In this document: in pieces, positions 28,296 through 36,821 of the stretch
Numbering within the stretch: the first letter of the stretch is position 1
How the letters are laid out: each line of letters opens with the position of its first letter
Source of the DNA: Marinifilum flexuosum
GTDB taxonomy: Bacteria; Bacteroidota; Bacteroidia; Bacteroidales; Marinifilaceae
DNA length: 64,000 nucleotides
Reading direction: 5' to 3'
Assembly (NCBI RefSeq): GCF_003610555.1
Contig: NZ_RAPQ01000008.1
Span: 736,490 to 800,489 of the forward strand
Program-made: the position numbers and the translations under genes
The notes under the pieces: model-generated
What the model was told of the DNA's origin: nothing
Seen by the model: the letters and a program-made list of their open reading frames with translations, nothing else
Database searches by the model: none

Positions 28296-28679
28296 TTATT
28301 GATTAGGCTGAGGATCCTCCATTCGGGTGATTGGAGCATCTGCCCATAAACTTTCTAATTTGTAAAAATCTCTATATTCTTTTTGGAAAATATGAACTAC
28401 AACATCTGCATAGTCCAAAAGGATCCATTGTGCATTTTGTAATCCTTCTTTTTTCCATACTTTTTCGTTAATTTCTTCTCTTACGTAATCTTCAACGGAA
28501 TCAGCTAAACCTGTAACATGCGTAGTAGATGTTCCATTACAGACTATGAAATATTTACATACCGAGCTGTCGATATTTCTTAAATCTATTTTTACAATAT
28601 CTTCAGCTTTCCTCTCTTGCAATCCTTCAATAATTGTCTCAACCAGCTCCTCTGAGTTATACTCCTGCTTTTTTGTCAT
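28296..28679 (-). CDS. rsfS: ribosomal silencing factor RsfS
   Basis: 127 residues of the Iojap/RsfS family: KIDLRNIDSSVCKYFIVCNGTSTTHV and DVVVHIFQKEYRDFYKLESLW are typical. It binds ribosomal protein uL14 and blocks subunit joining under starvation. Sixteen bases upstream of ftsH and divergent from birA. Confidence 0.95.
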   Translation of the reverse strand: MTKKQEYNSEELVETIIEGLQERKAEDIVKIDLRNIDSSVCKYFIVCNGTSTTHVTGLADSVEDYVREEINEKVWKKEGLQNAQWILLDYADVVVHIFQKEYRDFYKLESLWADAPITRMEDPQPNQ

Positions 28680-28892
28680 ATTTTAATTTTACTTACAAAG
28701 ATAATTTTTTTTTATTCTCAATAACTTCCTTTTGCATATTGCTTGTCGAAAGTGTTATAATTTACTAATCTACAGATTTTATAAGCTTTCAAGAGTTATA
28801 ATTGTTTAATCTTTCTTCTTATTTTTGTCGATCAGGAATGTATTATTTTTAAAGATAGTAATTCCATAAATGATAAACCAACAAGCCATTAC

Positions 28893-29642
28893 ATGCAGCA
28901 AAAATTATTTACTCCCCAATTAATTATACGTAAGAACGAGATAAATTCCACAAATAATTTTGCCCTGGAATTGATAAAATCCGCAAATCCTGCAGCCGGG
29001 ACTGTCGTTTTGACATTAAATCAGACAAAAGGCCGCGGACAGCAAACAAATTCTTGGGAAAGTGAAAGTGGCAAAAACCTTACCATTAGTATCATTCTTA
29101 GACCAGAATTTCTACCAATTCCCGATCAATTTCATATTTCGATGGTAATTTCTCTTGGCGTGTATGATTATTTGAAAGAATATTTGGATGATGTTCTTGT
29201 TAAATGGCCAAATGATATTTATGTTGGAGATAAGAAAATTGCGGGAATCTTGATCGAACACTCCATAATGGGATCTGTACTGAGTACATCGGTATGTGGG
29301 ATTGGTTTAAATATTAACCAAAGAAAGTTTGTATCGGATGCTCCAAATCCAATTTCTCTTTTGAACTGTACAAATCAGGAGTATGATTTAGAGACAGAGC
29401 TTTCGAACTTATTGGGTAAAATTGAAAATAGATACTTCCAACTTGAGGATGGCGATAAAAAACAGTTGGAAAAAGATTACTTAGATACACTTTATTGGAT
29501 GAATGAACCTCATACCTATGAGGATAAAAATGGTGTATTTAAGGGAAAAATTGTGGGAATTACAGAATGGGGACAATTGAGAATTGTTGCAGAAGGAAAG
29601 GAGAGAATCTACAATTTTAAAGAGGTGAGTTTTATTAAATAA
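28893..29642 (+). CDS. birA: biotin-[acetyl-CoA-carboxylase] ligase BirA, without DNA-binding domain
   Basis: 249 residues, matching the short (class I) biotin protein ligase without the N-terminal repressor domain. The biotin loop KGRGQQTNSW (about 50-59), the VKWPNDIYVGDKKIAGILIE catalytic segment (about 108-127, with the conserved Lys) and the C-terminal SH3-like domain (KGKIVGITEWGQLRI) are present. It attaches biotin to carboxylase carrier proteins. Confidence 0.95.
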   Translation: MQQKLFTPQLIIRKNEINSTNNFALELIKSANPAAGTVVLTLNQTKGRGQQTNSWESESGKNLTISIILRPEFLPIPDQFHISMVISLGVYDYLKEYLDDVLVKWPNDIYVGDKKIAGILIEHSIMGSVLSTSVCGIGLNINQRKFVSDAPNPISLLNCTNQEYDLETELSNLLGKIENRYFQLEDGDKKQLEKDYLDTLYWMNEPHTYEDKNGVFKGKIVGITEWGQLRIVAEGKERIYNFKEVSFIK

Positions 29643-29667
29643 GTATAGCTTTAATACCAAATTAAAA

Positions 29668-29700
29668 AAACCTGATAGACAAGAAGTATTTATCAGGTTT
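29668..29700. terminator. bidirectional terminator between birA and the TonB receptor gene
   Basis: AAACCTGATA at 29668-29677 pairs with TATCAGGTTT at 29691-29700 around a 13-nt loop, with A and T runs on the two sides, so it can serve both converging genes. Confidence 0.8.
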
Positions 29701-29720
29701 CTTTATTATCGCGGATTCTT

Positions 29721-32030
29721 TTATAGATTGAATGACAATTTTACATTCACATTTCGTCCCGGATTATAAAATCCTAAAGGTTTAAGACTCGACAAATGAT
29801 CTGTATAAGTCTTGTCGAACAAATTGCTTACGCCTGCCAATAGTTTAGCATTAAAGTTTCCAATTTTAAAAGAAGTTCCTGTTTGAATATTAAACAGATG
29901 ATAGTCTGCAGTTTTGGTTTCAAACTGAGCAGGATCATTTTGATCCATAGCATATTTCCATTCGAATTTGATAAAAGGATTCTTAAATTGCTTGTTGCCT
30001 TTACCAAAGAATTCCAGGCTTGTATTCAATTTGTGTTGTGGTATAAATGGCAGTCTTCCGCCATCATCTTGCTTCCCAATTACCATTGAATAATCGGAAT
30101 GAATTTTTAGGTAATCTACTGGTACTACATTTATCGCAATTTCACCTCCATATAATTTGGCATCTTGCTGATCGTATGCATAAACAAATCCGGCTCCTTC
30201 TGGGGCAGCTTCATCAGTAGGTGCCAAATAAATAAAATCGTAAACTTTATTATAAAAAAGTGAAAAATCGATATTGTGATTACTTGTGTGATAATGTAGT
30301 CCCAAATCGGTTTCGAAACTTTTTTGAGCATCTAAGTCGGAATTTCCTTCCTCGAACCTGTTACCATGAAGACCATGTTGTGAAAGTTCAGCCAAATTTG
30401 GCACACGGTATCCTGTAGCCAGGTTAGTTCTCATTAATAATGATTCAGAAAGGTGAAATGTTGCACCTAAGGAAGCGTTCAGGTTATCAAATTTCCGATT
30501 GATATGTACCATTTCTTCTTCATGATGTTCCTCCTCTTCTTCGTGATGATCACCTTCCTCTTCATGATGTTCGTCTTCTGGTTCTCCGTGCGAGTGTCCA
30601 CCAGCTTCTTGTTCCGGAACGTAAAGAGATCTGTGATCATATCTAACCCCAAGTTGAATATCTGCTTTCCCAACTTCCTTTTTCAGCAAAGAGAATAAAG
30701 AAAAGTCATCAATTTTCGCATCAGGGATAATTCTATTCGGAGCTCCCTGATTTTTGTTCGATTGATGCATGCCTTGAACTCCCACCAGGAACTCTGTGTT
30801 TTCTCCTGTTGGGAAATACAACTTACTGTCGTAGGTGAAGGTTTTTAAATCCATATCCACCAATCGGAAATGCTCCGAATTAGGATTACCTTTTAATTGT
30901 CGGTTATTGAATTGATATGCAGCATTTACTTCCAACTTGTAATTTCCCAGAAATAATCTGTTTCTCGACGAAATAAGGTGCTGGCTTAAATCCTGAAACC
31001 AATAGTGGTTCTTTCGATTGCCTGCACTTACAACCTCTAAAGCTTCACTGTTTGTCATACCTAATTTAGGCTGTAGGTAGTCGTAATAAAGTTTAAAACT
31101 ACCAAAGTCTTTAATCAATCCTAAACCCAATTGTAATCCTTCTGAATTGAAACGGGTATTTGGTACAAACTCACCATTTCCGTCTTTGTAATCGCGATGA
31201 GATTGTTTTGTTGCTCTTAGCATCCAGAACAAACTGTTCGAACTTCCTTTTACGCCAATGCTGTGATTCCATCCACTGGATACAGAGTGAAATTCAGAAG
31301 AAACATCTGCTTGAATTGAATTCGCTGGTGCCGGTTTTTCGCGAAGGATATTAATCACACCACCCATTGCATCCGATCCGTAAAGCAATGAGGCAGGACC
31401 TTTTATTACTTCGATATGATTTGCTCCTTGTTCATTAACCAAAAATGGATGATCGGTTGAGAACTGGAAATTTTCTAATCGAACTCCATTGTTTAAGAAA
31501 ATGATGTTGTTTAGGGATAATCCTCTGATGACAGGAGTACTTACTGCCGGACTTCTTGAGATTACATCAACACCTGGTATGCTGGATAGCTTTTCTCCAA
31601 GCGAAGGACTGACCAATAGTTCCAATTTCTCTTTGTTAAGAACTGAAATTTTAATTGAGTTTTCGTGCTGAGCCGAAGGAAAACCACCGGAAACTACGAT
31701 ATCTTGGGTGGTTACTGAGGTAAATTCCATATCAACATTAAGTTGATTGTTTTCGGATTGAATGTTAATGGTTTTGATAATTGATTCGTAACCAACAAAA
31801 GAAAACTGAACCGTTAACTTCCCTTCTGGAAGATGTTCCAATACATAAGTACCATCAGAATTACTAACTGCACCTTTTTGTAATTCTGGTACAAAAATAC
31901 TTACTCCAGGTAGGGGAGTGCCATGGTTTTGATCTTTAACGGTCCCACTTAATTTGTTGTTGCTTAGCTCTACTGATGAGAAAGCGTAAAAAGGCAATAG
32001 TAATAATACTGCCAGAAAATATCTGATCAT
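29721..32030 (-). CDS. TonB-dependent outer-membrane receptor with histidine-rich loop
   Basis: About 769 residues from ATG 32030 (MIRYFLAVLLLLPF, a signal peptide); an upstream ATG at 32093 would place 21 residues before the signal. Domains: CarboxypepD_reg-like (about 28-110), plug (about 115-230), then the 22-strand barrel ending in KLSFNL. An extracellular loop at about 476-510 is extremely His/Glu-rich (HSHGEPEDEHHEEEG and repeats), typical of zinc, copper, nickel or cobalt receptors such as ZnuD. It follows a small His/Cys-rich secreted protein gene, supporting metal import. Confidence 0.9.
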   Translation of the reverse strand: MIRYFLAVLLLLPFYAFSSVELSNNKLSGTVKDQNHGTPLPGVSIFVPELQKGAVSNSDGTYVLEHLPEGKLTVQFSFVGYESIIKTINIQSENNQLNVDMEFTSVTTQDIVVSGGFPSAQHENSIKISVLNKEKLELLVSPSLGEKLSSIPGVDVISRSPAVSTPVIRGLSLNNIIFLNNGVRLENFQFSTDHPFLVNEQGANHIEVIKGPASLLYGSDAMGGVINILREKPAPANSIQADVSSEFHSVSSGWNHSIGVKGSSNSLFWMLRATKQSHRDYKDGNGEFVPNTRFNSEGLQLGLGLIKDFGSFKLYYDYLQPKLGMTNSEALEVVSAGNRKNHYWFQDLSQHLISSRNRLFLGNYKLEVNAAYQFNNRQLKGNPNSEHFRLVDMDLKTFTYDSKLYFPTGENTEFLVGVQGMHQSNKNQGAPNRIIPDAKIDDFSLFSLLKKEVGKADIQLGVRYDHRSLYVPEQEAGGHSHGEPEDEHHEEEGDHHEEEEEHHEEEMVHINRKFDNLNASLGATFHLSESLLMRTNLATGYRVPNLAELSQHGLHGNRFEEGNSDLDAQKSFETDLGLHYHTSNHNIDFSLFYNKVYDFIYLAPTDEAAPEGAGFVYAYDQQDAKLYGGEIAINVVPVDYLKIHSDYSMVIGKQDDGGRLPFIPQHKLNTSLEFFGKGNKQFKNPFIKFEWKYAMDQNDPAQFETKTADYHLFNIQTGTSFKIGNFNAKLLAGVSNLFDKTYTDHLSSLKPLGFYNPGRNVNVKLSFNL

Positions 32031-32138
32031 AATTTGAAAAGAGTTTTTTGATTTGGTAAAACACAAATACAAGTCGATAAGTGATATCAACATAGATTCA
32101 CTTCAAATGCATAATTTGAGACTTGTTTTTTAAGGCAT

Positions 32139-32465
32139 TTATATTTCAAAAAACTCAGGAGGAGCACGCAAGCTAAAATCAAATCTCGGAGGAGTTTGAA
32201 TTTTAATGGTTTGTTTTGCTTTGTGAGATATGAATTCAGTACTGCTAACAGCAGGGATATGAAGCATATCAGTAGAATCAAAATAGAAGTAGTCGAAATC
32301 CTGAATAGCACAAATGTCAGCTACATCAGGAGTGTGATTTGTACAAGAATGACAATGATGCTCGTGATTAGGGAACATCATGTGCTGGGCTTTAATTACA
32401 ATTGGCAGAACAAATGCCATTGCAAGTAAAAAACCAAGAATTCTATGTCTACTATTTAGATTCAT
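32139..32465 (-). CDS. small His/Cys-rich secreted protein
   Basis: 108 residues with a signal peptide (about 8-26, ending at IKAQ). The mature N-terminus is a metal-ligand-rich stretch (HMMFPNHEHHCHSCTNH), followed by an acidic/aromatic middle (IQDFDYFYFDSTD) and a basic end. It lies directly upstream of the His-rich TonB receptor on the same strand and was probably selected as its partner, perhaps a periplasmic or surface metal scavenger. I know no characterised homologue. Confidence 0.7.
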   Translation of the reverse strand: MNLNSRHRILGFLLAMAFVLPIVIKAQHMMFPNHEHHCHSCTNHTPDVADICAIQDFDYFYFDSTDMLHIPAVSSTEFISHKAKQTIKIQTPPRFDFSLRAPPEFFEI

Positions 32466-32497
32466 TCAATCCAAAGCTATTTAAAAAATAGCAAGGC

Positions 32498-32528
32498 ACA
32501 AAAAAAGCCGTTGAGTTTTTTCAACAGC
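32498..32528 (-). terminator. terminator after the SRPBCC gene
   Basis: On the minus strand GCTGTTGA pairs with TCAACGGC (8 bp, one G-U) around AAAAAC and is followed by seven T. Confidence 0.8.
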
Positions 32529-32549
32529 TTATCCTGATCAAGTTTGATC

Positions 32550-33047
32550 CTATTCCATATTCTGAAGTGCACTGAAAGGAATTTGAGTCAATCCCTCTGC
32601 CAATTGATTGATGCCTTTTTCCAACTTCTTTTTCAGCATCATTTTCATCATGGCATTTAATTCAGCATGCACGGTTAATCGCACTCTAGTGTCGTAAGGT
32701 CCCTTATCAATTAATTGAATCCATAAACAGAATTCGAATGGACTTCTTCCGTACCCGGTTAATTTTAAGGTTTTATTTTCTTCTTTTTCGACAAATTGTA
32801 ATCCAGCTTCACCGAATCCTTTAATTACAAATGTACAGTTGTCTTCAGTTGCTTCCCAATGTTCGATGTGTTCTTTAATGTTCATCTTCTTTTTGGTTTG
32901 AGCTTCAATTTGCTCTTGCACCTGAGGATTTTCTGCAGCCAATTCAAAAACTTTGGCAATTTTTCTAAAATCAGATAAGAAACCATATACATCGCCTACC
33001 AGATGTGGAATCTTATGTACTTCACTTACAATTTTTGTTGTCGACAT
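32550..33047 (-). CDS. SRPBCC (START-like) superfamily protein
   Basis: 165 residues. The pattern VHKIPHLVGDVYGFLSDFRKIAKVFE followed by strands with NCTFVIKGFGEAGLQFVEKEENKTLKLTG and a long C-terminal amphipathic helix fits the SRPBCC hydrophobic-ligand-binding fold. No signal peptide. It lies between pyrE and the metal-uptake genes but has its own flanking terminators, so context gives little about its ligand. Confidence 0.7.
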   Translation of the reverse strand: MSTTKIVSEVHKIPHLVGDVYGFLSDFRKIAKVFELAAENPQVQEQIEAQTKKKMNIKEHIEHWEATEDNCTFVIKGFGEAGLQFVEKEENKTLKLTGYGRSPFEFCLWIQLIDKGPYDTRVRLTVHAELNAMMKMMLKKKLEKGINQLAEGLTQIPFSALQNME

Positions 33048-33068
33048 TAGTCTTCGTATTAAGAATAC

Positions 33069-33101
33069 AAAAGAGGGTACTCCATAGGAATACTCTCTTT
33101 T
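33069..33101 (-). terminator. terminator after pyrE
   Basis: On the minus strand AAAAGAG-A-GTATTCC pairs with GGAGTAC-C-CTCTTTT (one mismatch, one wobble), a 15-bp stem with a 3-4-nt loop ending in T. Confidence 0.7.
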
Positions 33102-33133
33102 CTAAAATTATTTTTTTATCGGTAAACCAGTAT

Positions 33134-33766
33134 TTAAACACCCCAGCTTGCCGGATCTTTTCTCCATTCTTTCAATTGATCAACATCTTCAGCTTTAATG
33201 TATCCAATTTCTTGAGCACGATCGATCATGATGTTGTATTCACTTAAAGTATCAAGCTTACAATTGTTTTCAGTAAAATTATCAACTGCTTTTTGGAAAC
33301 CATAAGTAAAAATAGCTACCATACCCAATACTTCGCAACCAGCTTCTCTTAAAGCTTGAACAGCTTTTAAACTACTACCGCCAGTCGAAATTAAATCTTC
33401 GATAACCACAACTTTTTGTCCTGGCTTAATTTCACCTTCAATTAAGTTGGTCATTCCGTGAGCTTTTGCCGATGAACGAATGTAAACCATTGGTTTATTC
33501 ATTTCTTCAGCAACCAAAGCTCCCTGAGCAATAGCACCTGTTGCAACACCTGCAATTACTTCAACTTCAGGATATTTTTCCATTATAACTTCAGCAAAAG
33601 CTTTCTTGATATAGGTTCTAACCTCTGGGTAAGAAAGGGTTTTACGGTTGTCACAATAAATAGGAGATTTCCATCCCGATGCCCAGGTAAATGGGTTTGT
33701 TGGTTCTAGTTTAATTGCCTTAATTTGTAGCAAATATTCAGCGACTTGTTTAGCAGTATCTTGCAT
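33134..33766 (-). CDS. pyrE: orotate phosphoribosyltransferase
   Basis: 210 residues. The PRPP-binding motif VVVIEDLISTGGSSLKAV (about 113-130) and the FTWASGWKSPIYCDNRK N-terminal orotate region match PyrE. It converts orotate and PRPP to OMP in pyrimidine synthesis. Divergent from the NUDIX gene with a 93-base gap in which I see no strong promoter match. Confidence 0.96.
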   Translation of the reverse strand: MQDTAKQVAEYLLQIKAIKLEPTNPFTWASGWKSPIYCDNRKTLSYPEVRTYIKKAFAEVIMEKYPEVEVIAGVATGAIAQGALVAEEMNKPMVYIRSSAKAHGMTNLIEGEIKPGQKVVVIEDLISTGGSSLKAVQALREAGCEVLGMVAIFTYGFQKAVDNFTENNCKLDTLSEYNIMIDRAQEIGYIKAEDVDQLKEWRKDPASWGV

Positions 33767-33859
33767 ACTTTCTCTGGATTTATGGATTGTTATACGAATT
33801 CAAAACACGGAAATTCAAAGCATTATGTTTTTCCGATGTATTTTAAAAATCTACCGCAA

Positions 33860-34453
33860 ATGTATAAAGTATTTTTTAAAGATCGATTGATTTTTTTAGG
33901 TGATAAAAAGGAATGTGTGAATTTTGATGGAATGGTTTATGCATGGACTGAAGGAGAATCACTTGAAGGATTAATTCTTCAGTTTGATGAGGAAGAACAC
34001 AGGGAGCAAATTTTTGTGGTTGCCGACGATCTTGAAGCGCTTTTTGCTCATTTTAAATCGTGCTTTAAATACATTGAAGCTGCAGGTGGAAAGGTATACA
34101 ATTCGAACCATGAGATTTTGGCCATTTACCGATTGGACAAATGGGATTTGCCCAAAGGAAAAGTAGAGAAGGGTGAAGAAATTCCCGAAGCTGCAATTCG
34201 CGAGGTGGAAGAGGAGTGTGGAATCTCTGGAGTTGAGATCGAAAAGGAACTTAACTCGACCTATCATACTTATTGGATGAAAGGCAAATTTGTTTTGAAA
34301 CGCACCTATTGGTATCAAATGACTTATTCAGGATCTGAAGAATTGGTTCCTCAAACCGAGGAGGACATTCAGGAAGTAAAATGGTTGGCCCAAGATAACA
34401 TGGAAGCGTTTAAAAACAATACTTATGCTTCCATACTGGAAGTGATTGCATAA
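33860..34453 (+). CDS. NUDIX hydrolase
   Basis: 198 residues from ATG 33860 (MYKVFFKDRL); the in-frame TTG at 33746 would overlap pyrE and is rejected. The Nudix box is complete: G-KVEKG-E then seven residues then REVEEECGI (about 108-130). An N-terminal ~75-residue domain precedes it, as in the common Bacteroidota Nudix proteins near pyrE. Substrate not predictable. Seventeen bases before the next gene. Confidence 0.9.
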   Translation: MYKVFFKDRLIFLGDKKECVNFDGMVYAWTEGESLEGLILQFDEEEHREQIFVVADDLEALFAHFKSCFKYIEAAGGKVYNSNHEILAIYRLDKWDLPKGKVEKGEEIPEAAIREVEEECGISGVEIEKELNSTYHTYWMKGKFVLKRTYWYQMTYSGSEELVPQTEEDIQEVKWLAQDNMEAFKNNTYASILEVIA

Positions 34454-34469
34454 CCGATAAAATTAGAGA

Positions 34470-34970
34470 ATGCTTGATTGGAGAATTCTGGATTGGAAAA
34501 AGAAGCTAAATAAAAGAAGCAATACCGAATTGCTTGATTTATTTCGAGAGAGCAATAGAATTAATATCGATCCACAGATTTATGCAGGTAATTTATTATT
34601 CGAAAGGGGATACAATTCTGCAGAACTGCTAAGAATAAAGAATGATTTAAAGAATGCCATTGAAGTAGCATTTGAGAAAATGCATGGGAAAAGTCATTCA
34701 GAGATTGTTAGGGAAAATGTGATAAGAGAATTGTTTTATTGCACAATGTTGGCTGTTTTGCTCACATTTGGGTACAGTAAACAAGGCTTTATTAAGTTTG
34801 ATGATTTATTTGAGAGTAATATTCCAGTATATGTCGTTTTGATTTGTATTTCCTTCCTTCGGATGCTTTTTATCAAACGAAGTAATCAAAAAGCAATTCA
34901 AAAATATCAAAAATCCTTACAGGAAAAGCAAGAATTAGTTGCTAAGATTAATAGGGAGCTGAAATTTTAA
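34470..34970 (+). CDS. membrane protein of unknown function
   Basis: 166 residues: a soluble N-terminal ~85 residues (LLDLFRESNRINIDPQIYAG; RGYNSAELLRIK), two membrane helices (about 91-107 and 123-142), and a basic helical C-terminus (NQKAIQKYQKSLQEKQEL). No family recognised. Possibly co-transcribed with the NUDIX gene (17-base gap). Followed by a 390-base gene-free stretch that holds a repeat array. Confidence 0.65.
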   Translation: MLDWRILDWKKKLNKRSNTELLDLFRESNRINIDPQIYAGNLLFERGYNSAELLRIKNDLKNAIEVAFEKMHGKSHSEIVRENVIRELFYCTMLAVLLTFGYSKQGFIKFDDLFESNIPVYVVLICISFLRMLFIKRSNQKAIQKYQKSLQEKQELVAKINRELKF

Positions 34971-35033
34971 TTTTCGCATATTCTTCTGTGAATTTTTAAA
35001 GTATCCGAATGACAGTAAGCTCCTAAAATCCCC

Positions 35034-35360
35034 ACGCATGCTAGGAAAAAATGCGCAGCACGGGTAAAATAAGCGCTGCGTACCTAAATTTGGCGCAGCG
35101 CGGCTTAAAAGTTCGTAGATTTGACATATTTTGCCGCAGCGGACCTCAAAAACGCGCAGCTTGATGAGAAAAGTGCGCAGCGGGACATATTTTTGCGCAG
35201 CGTGACTTCAAAATGAGTAGGCATTGCTTAAAATCTTCAATGCATGCCAAAAAAATGCGCAGATTTGAGAAAATTTTCCGCAGCGGAGCTTATTTTTGAG
35301 AAGCGTGTTAAAATAATGACAAGCACGATGTAATTTTTGGGTAGTGCTCATGAAAATCAA
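35034..35360. repeat. degenerate tandem array, period 20-21 bp, consensus GCGCAGCGNGANNTAAAATTT
   Basis: About 16 units start at 35034, 35053, 35073, 35093, 35113, 35134, 35154, 35175, 35195, 35215, 35235, 35257, 35278, 35298, 35318 and 35339; spacings are 19-22, mostly 20. The best conserved part is GCGCAGCG (exact at 35093, 35175 and 35195), followed by an A/T-rich half. The unit is not a multiple of three, so it does not encode a repeat protein. It fills the junction between a plus-strand gene and the convergent Crp/Fnr gene; no hairpin terminator is visible there. GC-rich halves contrast with the AT-rich surroundings. Confidence 0.85.
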
Positions 35361-36059
35361 CTATCCATTCTTCACAATCAAATCCAGTAGATCAGCTTTT
35401 AGTATTGATACTTTTTTATCTGCAATTTCAATAATACCATCGTTATGAAACCTGGTGAGTGAATTGATAACACTTTCTTTAGAGCAACCAGCCAATGAGG
35501 CAAGCCCTATGCGAGTTACGGGCAATGTGAAAGTTGAACTAGCATAAATTTCGCTTAGCTCCTGAAGAATAAAGGCCAATGATCCTTCTACATTTTTTCC
35601 GGAAATACGGCAGGTTCGATGCAACATCATGCTTGTGCTTAATGACATGTGACGTACGAGTTTAAGCGCAAATTCTCCATTCTCTTTTAACAGGCTTTGG
35701 AACACATCCATATTTATCATTCGAATGCTTGCTTCCTCCAATGCAACTGCCGAAAAATCAAAACTTTTACAAGCAAAGCTGCAGGGTAAGCCTATAAAAG
35801 AACCACTTCCCAATAGTCCTACTGTAGAAATTTTAGAATCGTTGCTTACATCTACTTTGGTAATGCCTTTTTCTAAAAAAAGGATGTGTGACGCAACATA
35901 TCCTTGCTTGATTATGGTCTCACCTTTGGCAAATTGAAGCAGAGTGGTGGAATTTTCCACCAATGTTTTTTGATCAGGAGTTAAAGCATTAAAGCAATCT
36001 TTGGCGCTAATCGACTCTTGTTTACATTGTTGCCCTTTGGTTAGAAATTCGATATTCAT
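35361..36059 (-). CDS. Crp/Fnr family transcriptional regulator
   Basis: 232 residues: an N-terminal cyclic-nucleotide-binding-like domain (KGETIIKQGYVASHILFLEKGITKV; LGSGSFIGLPCSF) and a C-terminal Crp-type helix-turn-helix (RIGLASLAGCSKESVINSLTRFHNDGII, about 178-207). Cys residues are scattered but I see no Fnr-type N-terminal cluster motif. Target genes unknown; it is divergent from the OsmC gene, which could be one of them. Confidence 0.9.
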   Translation of the reverse strand: MNIEFLTKGQQCKQESISAKDCFNALTPDQKTLVENSTTLLQFAKGETIIKQGYVASHILFLEKGITKVDVSNDSKISTVGLLGSGSFIGLPCSFACKSFDFSAVALEEASIRMINMDVFQSLLKENGEFALKLVRHMSLSTSMMLHRTCRISGKNVEGSLAFILQELSEIYASSTFTLPVTRIGLASLAGCSKESVINSLTRFHNDGIIEIADKKVSILKADLLDLIVKNG

Positions 36060-36193
36060 TTTCTCAAGGAATTTACGGACTGAAATTGATATTAAATTCC
36101 ACCAAATATAGTGAAACTATGCATTGCCCAATAATTTTGAGTGTAGTTGGGATGAGGCATTTTTAAGGATCAATTTAAATATTAAAGAATAAG

Positions 36194-36649
36194 ATGTCAG
36201 ATTTAAAGTTTAGAGTTAATGCTCATAGTGAAAACCCAACCAAAACAGTTGTAAAAGCACGAGGGTTTGAAATTGTTATTGATGAACCGGCAGAATTAGG
36301 AGGAACCAATGAGGGGGCTAATCCAGTGGAGTATATCCTGGCTGCTTTTTGTGGATGTATTAATGTAATGGCACATGTTATTGCCAATGAAATGAACATT
36401 GAATTGCGTTCGGTAAAAATTAAAATGGCAGGAGAGTTAAATCCTGATAGATTATTTGGAAAATCTTTTGAAGATAGAGCGGGCTATAAGGCTATAGAGG
36501 TATCGATTGAGCCAGACTGTGATGCTAGTGAGGAAGAGTTGAAAAAATGGATGGAAGCGATTGAAGACAGATGCCCTGTATCAGATAATCTAAGAAATAT
36601 AACTCCTGTTGAGTTGAAATTAAAAACCAAAAAGTTGGTTAAAGCTTAA
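36194..36649 (+). CDS. OsmC family protein
   Basis: 151 residues with the OsmC/Ohr fold: PVEYILAAFCGCINV holds the first catalytic Cys region (about 46-60) and EDRCPVSDNL the second (about 125-133). Members reduce organic peroxides via paired cysteines. A candidate TAATTTTG (-7 like) box lies at 36132-36139, 55 bases upstream. Confidence 0.92.
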   Translation: MSDLKFRVNAHSENPTKTVVKARGFEIVIDEPAELGGTNEGANPVEYILAAFCGCINVMAHVIANEMNIELRSVKIKMAGELNPDRLFGKSFEDRAGYKAIEVSIEPDCDASEEELKKWMEAIEDRCPVSDNLRNITPVELKLKTKKLVKA

Positions 36650-36792
36650 AATGTATGGTTCATATAGAATATAGTGGGTAACTAAATAGCTTGACCTTTC
36701 AATGCCCACTTTGGTCAATGCAACAAGGTAAAGGTAGATAATAATGATTCTAAAGAATTCACCACTACAAATCATATAGGCAAATATAACGA

Positions 36793-36821
36793 CCACCACT
36801 ACAGAAAAGTGGTGGTTTTTT
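36793..36821 (+). terminator. terminator after the OsmC gene
   Basis: CCACCACT at 36793-36800 pairs with AGTGGTGG at 36808-36815 around a 7-nt loop, followed by six T. Confidence 0.9.

Noticed and set aside
30504-30698. Plus-strand ORF rich in Met and Phe
   Set aside because: It is the antisense reading of the His/Glu-rich loop codons of the TonB receptor gene.
32031-32093. ATG 32093 as start of the TonB receptor
   Set aside because: It would put 21 residues before a clear signal peptide that begins at ATG 32030.
35034-35360. Possible CRISPR array
   Set aside because: Unit sequences are degenerate, adjacent and without conserved repeats alternating with unique spacers; no cas genes. The same applies to 17436-17551 and 45416-45792.
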